Positions 57,254 to 64,000 of a stretch of DNA of 64,000 nt are shown in pieces. The translations under genes were made by a program, and so were the position numbers. Below the pieces are notes generated by a model. The model searched no databases. It worked only from the letters and a program-made list of their open reading frames with translations, and was not told the origin of the DNA. The stretch is from Acanthochromis polyacanthus (lineage: Eukaryota > Chordata > Actinopteri > Pomacentridae), in the NCBI RefSeq assembly GCF_021347895.1, contig NC_067136.1, positions 2,253,970-2,317,969 on the forward strand, given 5' to 3'. Every line of letters starts with the position of its first letter. The first letter of the stretch is position 1.

Positions 57254-58800
57254 TTTTTAAACTGATGTAATTGAAGAATCGCTCTTTTGCAAACTAACTT
57301 CTGCAATGAACATGAAATTCAAGTCAGGAGGTTTTTAAAATTTCTTTGCTCACTGTTTCTGATCACAGTACCACTGAAGTGTTTGCTTTCACATCAACTG
57401 TGTTGTAATGTGTGAAAAATCTCAGCTGCTGCCTGCATCTCTGTAGCTACTTTGTTGGTGCTTCTTGTCTAATTCTGTATCGTTTGTAGATGAATTTAGA
57501 TCACAAACTCTGTTCTTGCTGCGATTGAGTACTGTAACATCACATGTAAACAGACTTTATTAAAACATATAAATCAGTAGAAAAGCCATTTTAAGTGGAA
57601 GAGGAAACTTTTCCAATTCAAAGACAAGTGATTGTAATTTGATGCTGCTAGTCACCGAATAAGACTTTACATTCAAACACTAAGTTCGTCTATTTATCCA
57701 TCTTTGACTAGGGATGTCCAGATCAGATAATAAACATCAGAATCACAACAGATGAAGTTAATCAATTGTAAAGGGAGAGCATTTCTTTTTTATTAATCAT
57801 TGCTGGCATTGTCAATCAATATTACATTACTGATAATGTAAACTGAGCACAGTGGAGATTTGCCTGATGCTGATATTGCAGTTTAAGTTGGTGTGTGATT
57901 TGGTCCACAACAGCCACTCTGATACATATGTCACTGGGTTATAGAATAACTGTCCTAGTCAACCACAGCTGATCTTAAAGACGTGAGCTTTGAGTGGAGG
58001 CTATTAAACATCATAAAAGTTCAAGTGGTCATGGTGCCCATTTCTAGCTAGAGCCCGGGAAATTCCAACACAGAACTGCCTGTTGTCAGATTCACCACCT
58101 CCTTGGGTTGGCACAGATTTGACAAGCAAGAGATTCCACCCGGGGATACAACCAGTTACAACTGCTAATCTACAAAGCATTTTCTGACATGCAAGAACGT
58201 AGGTTTACACTGTTTTTTGGAGTTTGTGGAGCCACGGTACACTCAACCCTCTTACGATGACAGTCCTGACAGTGTCTTCTGAGCTTTACATCGAGGTTCC
58301 TGACTGCCAACATCACATTAAGTACTAGTTTGGAATCAGAAATGTATTTTTACTGAATGCATATCACAGTTATTTAGTTGTAAACAAATACATTGAATTG
58401 ATTTCAACAATTCTAATATACACTTTTTATCAATGAAAATGGCATCAGATTGAGACACGATGTTGGAAAATAGAAAATATCAATTCAGAAAAATCTTTAT
58501 CAGGTCATGCTTTTCTTAAACATTATCAGTTTTCATTTACCGAAAATATTAAAAGATGCCGTCATAGTTTTGACTTTGAAATTGCCCTCGTTGTTTTGTT
58601 GCTATGGAGGAAAATTGATTTAATATTTTCAGTATTTTTGTTGATAACAAAAAACATTTAATGGAACCTGACAGCGGAGAAAGAATACTTAAGAAAACAT
58701 TCATGAGATGAAACAACTATATCAATGTCTTGTCACTGCTTTTTCTTTATCCACACCTCCTGTTTCCTTATTTGTCCCTCTAATTTCTTTTTCTCTTCAG
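57254..58800. other. Intron of gene 5, right part, nothing recognised
   Basis: No ORF or repeat end stands out. The final bases form a polypyrimidine acceptor. Confidence 0.35.
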
Positions 58801-58822
58801 ACCTCCAGCATATGCAGTAGAC

Positions 58823-59686
58823 ATGGCGGTGAATTCCTCATCAGCCTCCAACTATCATTCGCTCAACTCATGCATCAATGATAAAGTTTCTTTATCCGTG
58901 GCTACCTCCCAGGCTGCATTGAGAATCATCCTCCTCCTCCCTCTCTCCACCTTCGTCCTCTACTTGGGTCACCAAAGATGGCGGCAGCAGCGTTCCTCTA
59001 AAACAGCGACTCACTCTGACATCTTCACCTACCATGTGGCTGCCATGGAGCTGATCTGGGTTGTGGGGTGTTTCTTCTTCTTTGGTGGCCTGTGCGCTAA
59101 CCACATGGTAATAATGAATGTAGGGGTGTATACTTATTCCAGCACTCTGTCTGGAGAGGTATTTTTTCATGTCCTGACCTGTGTGGAGCGCTACCTGGCT
59201 GTTGTTCATCCCATCACCTACATGGGGCTGAAAAATGCTCGTGGGGTCAGAATCAGAAACATCTGTATTGGATGTGTTTGGCTGCTGTGCTTTGGTCTGT
59301 GTGGTGTTGTGTCTCAAACCTCATCTCACGACAATGCGCTTTTTTCTTTGTGCTTTTTGGTTTTCTCCATAACAATCATGTCTTTCTGCAGCCTGTCGGT
59401 TCTCTGTGTTCTGATTCGTCCAGGTCCAGGGGAAGGAGGTGGGAAAAAGGGGCAGGCTGACCACTCAAAGCAGAGAGCTTTCTACACCATCACAGTTATT
59501 TCAGTCACACTGTGGCTGTGGTTTGTTGGGCTCCTTGTTTATTATGCTGTGAGCACGTCACCTCTTTTGAGTGAACCTGATCACTGTTTGGTGATGGTTA
59601 ATGTCAGCTGGTTGAACCTGCCCAGCAATTTGGTGTCTCCTCTGCTGTATCTATACAGGGCTGGAAAACTGTCGTGGTGCCGTTGA
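58823..59686 (+). CDS. Orphan seven-transmembrane receptor, gene 5
   Basis: This is a 287-residue intact receptor in one exon, the most divergent of the set. The N-terminus is three residues longer and differs almost throughout (after MAVNSSS). Loop 1 (LCANHMVIMNVGVYTYSSTLSG) and loop 2 (VVSQTSSHDNALF) are unlike the others, and the third extracellular loop reads STSPLLSEPDHCLVM. The first loop lacks the NHS site (NHM). Cytoplasmic parts stay almost the same: THSDIFTYHVAAMEL, ERYLAVVHPITYMGLKNARG, RPGPGEGGGKK, KQRAFYTITVISVTLWLW and SPLLYLYRAGKLSWCR. AATAAA at 59,717-59,722 is a candidate polyadenylation signal. Class A-like, plasma membrane, ligand unknown. Confidence 0.88.
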   Translation: MAVNSSSASNYHSLNSCINDKVSLSVATSQAALRIILLLPLSTFVLYLGHQRWRQQRSSKTATHSDIFTYHVAAMELIWVVGCFFFFGGLCANHMVIMNVGVYTYSSTLSGEVFFHVLTCVERYLAVVHPITYMGLKNARGVRIRNICIGCVWLLCFGLCGVVSQTSSHDNALFSLCFLVFSITIMSFCSLSVLCVLIRPGPGEGGGKKGQADHSKQRAFYTITVISVTLWLWFVGLLVYYAVSTSPLLSEPDHCLVMVNVSWLNLPSNLVSPLLYLYRAGKLSWCR

Positions 59687-61015
59687 AACAATGAATTCAG
59701 ATAAGGATTGGATTTAAATAAATCAGACCTGCAAAGTTTGAAAGACTGGACAAAAGTGGTGATGACCTCTAATGTTAGAAAGGTTGGTAGGTTACAGCTT
59801 AGGCACAACTAAGAGGTAGCCAAGATATTCTATGAAGTTAGTTGCTGTGGTGTTTACTCAGCTTGTCAGATAGTTGGATAGCTGCTGGTGCTGCTTGGTT
59901 GCTGTGGTCTGGATTATGAAACTCAAATTTAGATTTACTGAATATTATACAGATGCAACCCAGAACCTACTGTGATTTATTGAAGTTTTTGGTGAAAACC
60001 AATATCACCTCTTTGAAAGTGTAACTGCTCCTTCAAACCTAATAAATGGCTTGACAGCAACAGCAACAAGTTAAATGTTTGTTTCAGCTTGTAATCAGTC
60101 TTTTACATCATCATGGAGGAATTCAGGTCCGGTTTTAGTAGTGTAGTCGTTTTAATTTGGTCACAGTAGTTGGTGTTTGATCATGAGCTGCCCTTTTAAG
60201 GTCTTGGCACAGCATCTCAGTTGGTCCAGACCTGGACTTGGCCACTTTAAAACCTAAACTTGTTCTTTTTGAGTCACTCAGAGGTGACTTTAGGTCATGA
60301 ACTGATGCTGTATATTCTCCAGGAATACTTTCTAATAGAAAGCAGAATTCATGCTTTCTATTAGAAAATCAAGTCATCCAGGTCCTCCAACCATCACACT
60401 ACCACCACCTTGTTTCACTGCTGGTATCATGTTCTTCTTGTGGAATGCAGTATTAGCTCTATCCCAGATGGAACAGATTCATATCTTCCAGAAAGTTCCA
60501 CATTTGACTCATCAGTTCACAGGATGTTGTCCAAAAAGTCTTGGAGCTCATCCAGATATTTTTTACCAGAAGAACTTTTATGTTCATTTTGGTCAGTAGT
60601 GGTTTGATCTTTGCAACTCTGCCATGGATCCCTTTCCTCCCAGAGTCTTCCTTATTGTGGAATCATGTAAACAGACCTTAACTAAGGTCTATGAGGTCTG
60701 CAGATCTTTAGATATCCGTCTGGGTTCTTTTGTGACCTCCTAGACATCAATGCTCTTTGAGAAATGTTGGTCGTTGGTCCACTCTTGGAAGGTTCACCAC
60801 TTTTCCATGTTTCTCCATTTGTAGATAATGTCTTTCTCTTGCGACCCTCCAATGACTTTGTTCCTCGTCTGTTCTTGAATTTATTTAGAATGTTGTTTTC
60901 TTGGTTTACCTTTGTTACACATTAATATTATTTTGATTATCTGAAATATTTATGTGTGACAAATATGCAAAAGTGGAATATCTCTGTAGGGGACAAATAC
61001 TGTTTCACTGCAATC
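59687..61015 (-). mobile_element. Receptor gene 5 3' flank followed by a Tc1-like relic (older family)
   Basis: To about 59,900 it is the shared 3' flank. From about 59,930 to 61,015 it is a decayed Tc1 of the type at 16,474-18,587, and it shows the uninterrupted site that the solo LTR occupies there (tagacatcaatgctctttgag, about 60,742). Confidence 0.65.
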
Positions 61016-61194
61016 TGTAATGTACCTACCCTACAGTGGGTACTTTTCCCCAGAAAATGGTCCTTGGACAAGTTCTACAGGACTGGCTTGGATGGTTTTA
61101 TGAGCACAAAGGAGCAGATTGCCTGTAAAAGGTCTGCCAATCCCTGCAGAGGAAAAATGTTTCACAAGACCAAAAGCTTGGACACTGGAAACTA
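61016..61194 (+). repeat. Start of a further receptor-unit flank
   Basis: Homologous to 18,588-18,770 and 34,263-34,450. It resumes after the two insertions at 61,798-61,923 and 63,562 onward. Confidence 0.65.
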
Positions 61195-61791
61195 CAGACC
61201 TGCCAACCTTGGCGAAATATTTTGCGTACCACTTAATCTCACACACACACGCGCAAACACGCACGCGCAAAGATGCATGCACGCACGCACACACACACAG
61301 CTCGCGCTCATGTCGATAGGAAAAAAAAACTCTTGGTGCTTATTTCCCTGATATGACATCGTATTTTCAACGTGAAAGTAACGTTATTAACAGTACATAT
61401 TTGCCAAAAGACACACACGTACACTCACGCGTGCACACAAACACACACACACAGAGACACACACACAAACACACACAGAGACACACACACCATTTTACCG
61501 TTTTAACCACCAGCTGCTGCGGGTGGGGGCACAGGGAACGGGGAGAGAGGCGGAGGGAGGCAGAGGACAGGAGACTCGTTATTCTCCGCTACTCTATGAT
61601 GATTGGTTGTAATTGCACCACCACACTGCTGCATCGTGATGTCAGGCATGAGTATTGCACGTCCACATTTCTAACAGCACTCACAGATGTCTGCAGCTTT
61701 TTGAGTAGTTTAATGAGGCGGAGCGTATCAGCGTATTTTGATGTCAAATTGCGTACCTGCTATGCAAAATGCGTCCAGGTTGGCAGGTCTG
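61195..61791. mobile_element. Non-autonomous DNA element, CAGACCTGCCAACC ends, 6-base duplication
   Basis: Ends CAGACCTGCCAACCTTGG and CCAGGTTGGCAGGTCTG are inverted copies. AAACTA repeats at 61,189-61,194 and 61,792-61,797. The related units lack the insert. It holds CA/CG-rich microsatellite stretches (61,240-61,300 and 61,418-61,490) and no transposase. The superfamily is not clear from a 6-base duplication. Confidence 0.75.
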
Positions 61792-61925
61792 AAACTAGAT
61801 TCTATCATCCAGCCAAAAAAATAAAAAACATGTATCTGCAATTTTCTGGGAAGATGCAACCAATAGGTAGTTTGAGTTATGTCACTGCACAGCTCCAATC
61901 AAGACTGCTGTAGTCTCAACATATA

Positions 61926-63559
<1,634 letters not shown>

Positions 63560-63561
63560 TA

Positions 63562-64000
63562 AATACTGTGCCAGTAATACGTAAAGTTGTAGGCAGGTCC
63601 GAGCAAAATTCACACCCAATCCCTTGCAGACAATCAACCAAAAGGCTTTAATTGATGGTTGTTGTGATCTAGTCTCAGACTGTTTGTTTCTTTGTGCAGA
63701 AAATGGTCTTTAACCTTCTTCTTGTGTCAGCTTTGTGTTACTGTCTCTGATGTTAACGAGGTCAGTTTTGACCTGTGTCTTAAATTAGCCATGAAATACC
63801 CTAAAAACACTTATTAATAATCTAACTGGTTTCTTTTCTCTTGGTTGCCATGTTAGGCTTCTTTATCAATCAAAGGATTGTTTCTAATATTTTTTGTGGG
63901 CGCCTTGACCTTTCTTTTGACAGCCCACCCTTTGTTTTCTAGATTTGCAAAGTCAAGCACAATGTGTTGTCTCTGTCCTTAATGCTCAGGCAGACCTGAC
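63562..64000 (+). repeat. Continuation of a receptor-unit flank to the window end
   Basis: To about 63,720 it matches 18,890-19,040 (cccaatcccttgcaga, aaaggctttaa). The remaining bases show no gene; a next receptor copy may lie beyond the window. Confidence 0.5.

Overview
This window reads as nuclear DNA of a ray-finned (teleost) fish. It is AT-rich and has single-coding-exon receptor genes behind short untranslated leader exons. It carries a dense, typically teleost load of mobile elements: Tc1-type transposons with IR/DR ends, an RTE-clade LINE, other LINE tails, a piggyBac-type TTAA element, Ty1/copia and Gypsy-like fragments, and solo LTRs with 5-base target duplications. There are no operons and nothing bacterial.

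Layout. Positions 1-12,700 are mostly transposon debris: a CACTA/EnSpm transposase relic, a GC-rich SGNH-hydrolase-like retroelement ORF (5,280-6,854), a broken C14orf93-like sequence on the minus strand (7.2-8.2 kb), an L1-type fragment, a long foldback repeat (9.25-9.80 kb) and a copia integrase/RT fragment joined to a Tc1 relic. From about 12.7 kb to the end the window is a repeatedly duplicated locus. Its unit is: conserved upstream flank, untranslated leader exon, intron, one 284-287 aa seven-transmembrane coding exon, 3' flank, Tc1-like relic. Four receptor copies are intact (14,404; 31,737; 46,456; 58,823). One is a pseudogene (36,281-36,988) whose front was replaced by a Gypsy fragment. 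A further copy appears to have been cut out cleanly at about 19,652. Two extra leader exons (ending 21,985 and 42,641) have no coding exon of their own directly behind them.

The receptors have class A (rhodopsin-like) traits: an ERY motif at the end of TM3, Trp in TM4 and TM6, and an SPLLY variant of NPxxY. They lack several class A hallmarks. Cytoplasmic parts are almost invariant between copies, while the N-terminus and extracellular loops differ. This is the pattern of a lineage-specific receptor family diversifying for ligands. I do not recognise the family and give it no ligand.

Younger insertions are laid over the array. They include a full-length RTE LINE with a perfect 18-base target duplication (itself hit by a Tc1), three near-identical Tc1 copies broken in three different ways, a piggyBac-type element in the 3' UTR of the first receptor, two solo LTRs inside older Tc1 relics, two long LTR-like insertions, and small palindromic elements. 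All coordinates of repeat edges are by eye; those with target duplications are exact, the others approximate.
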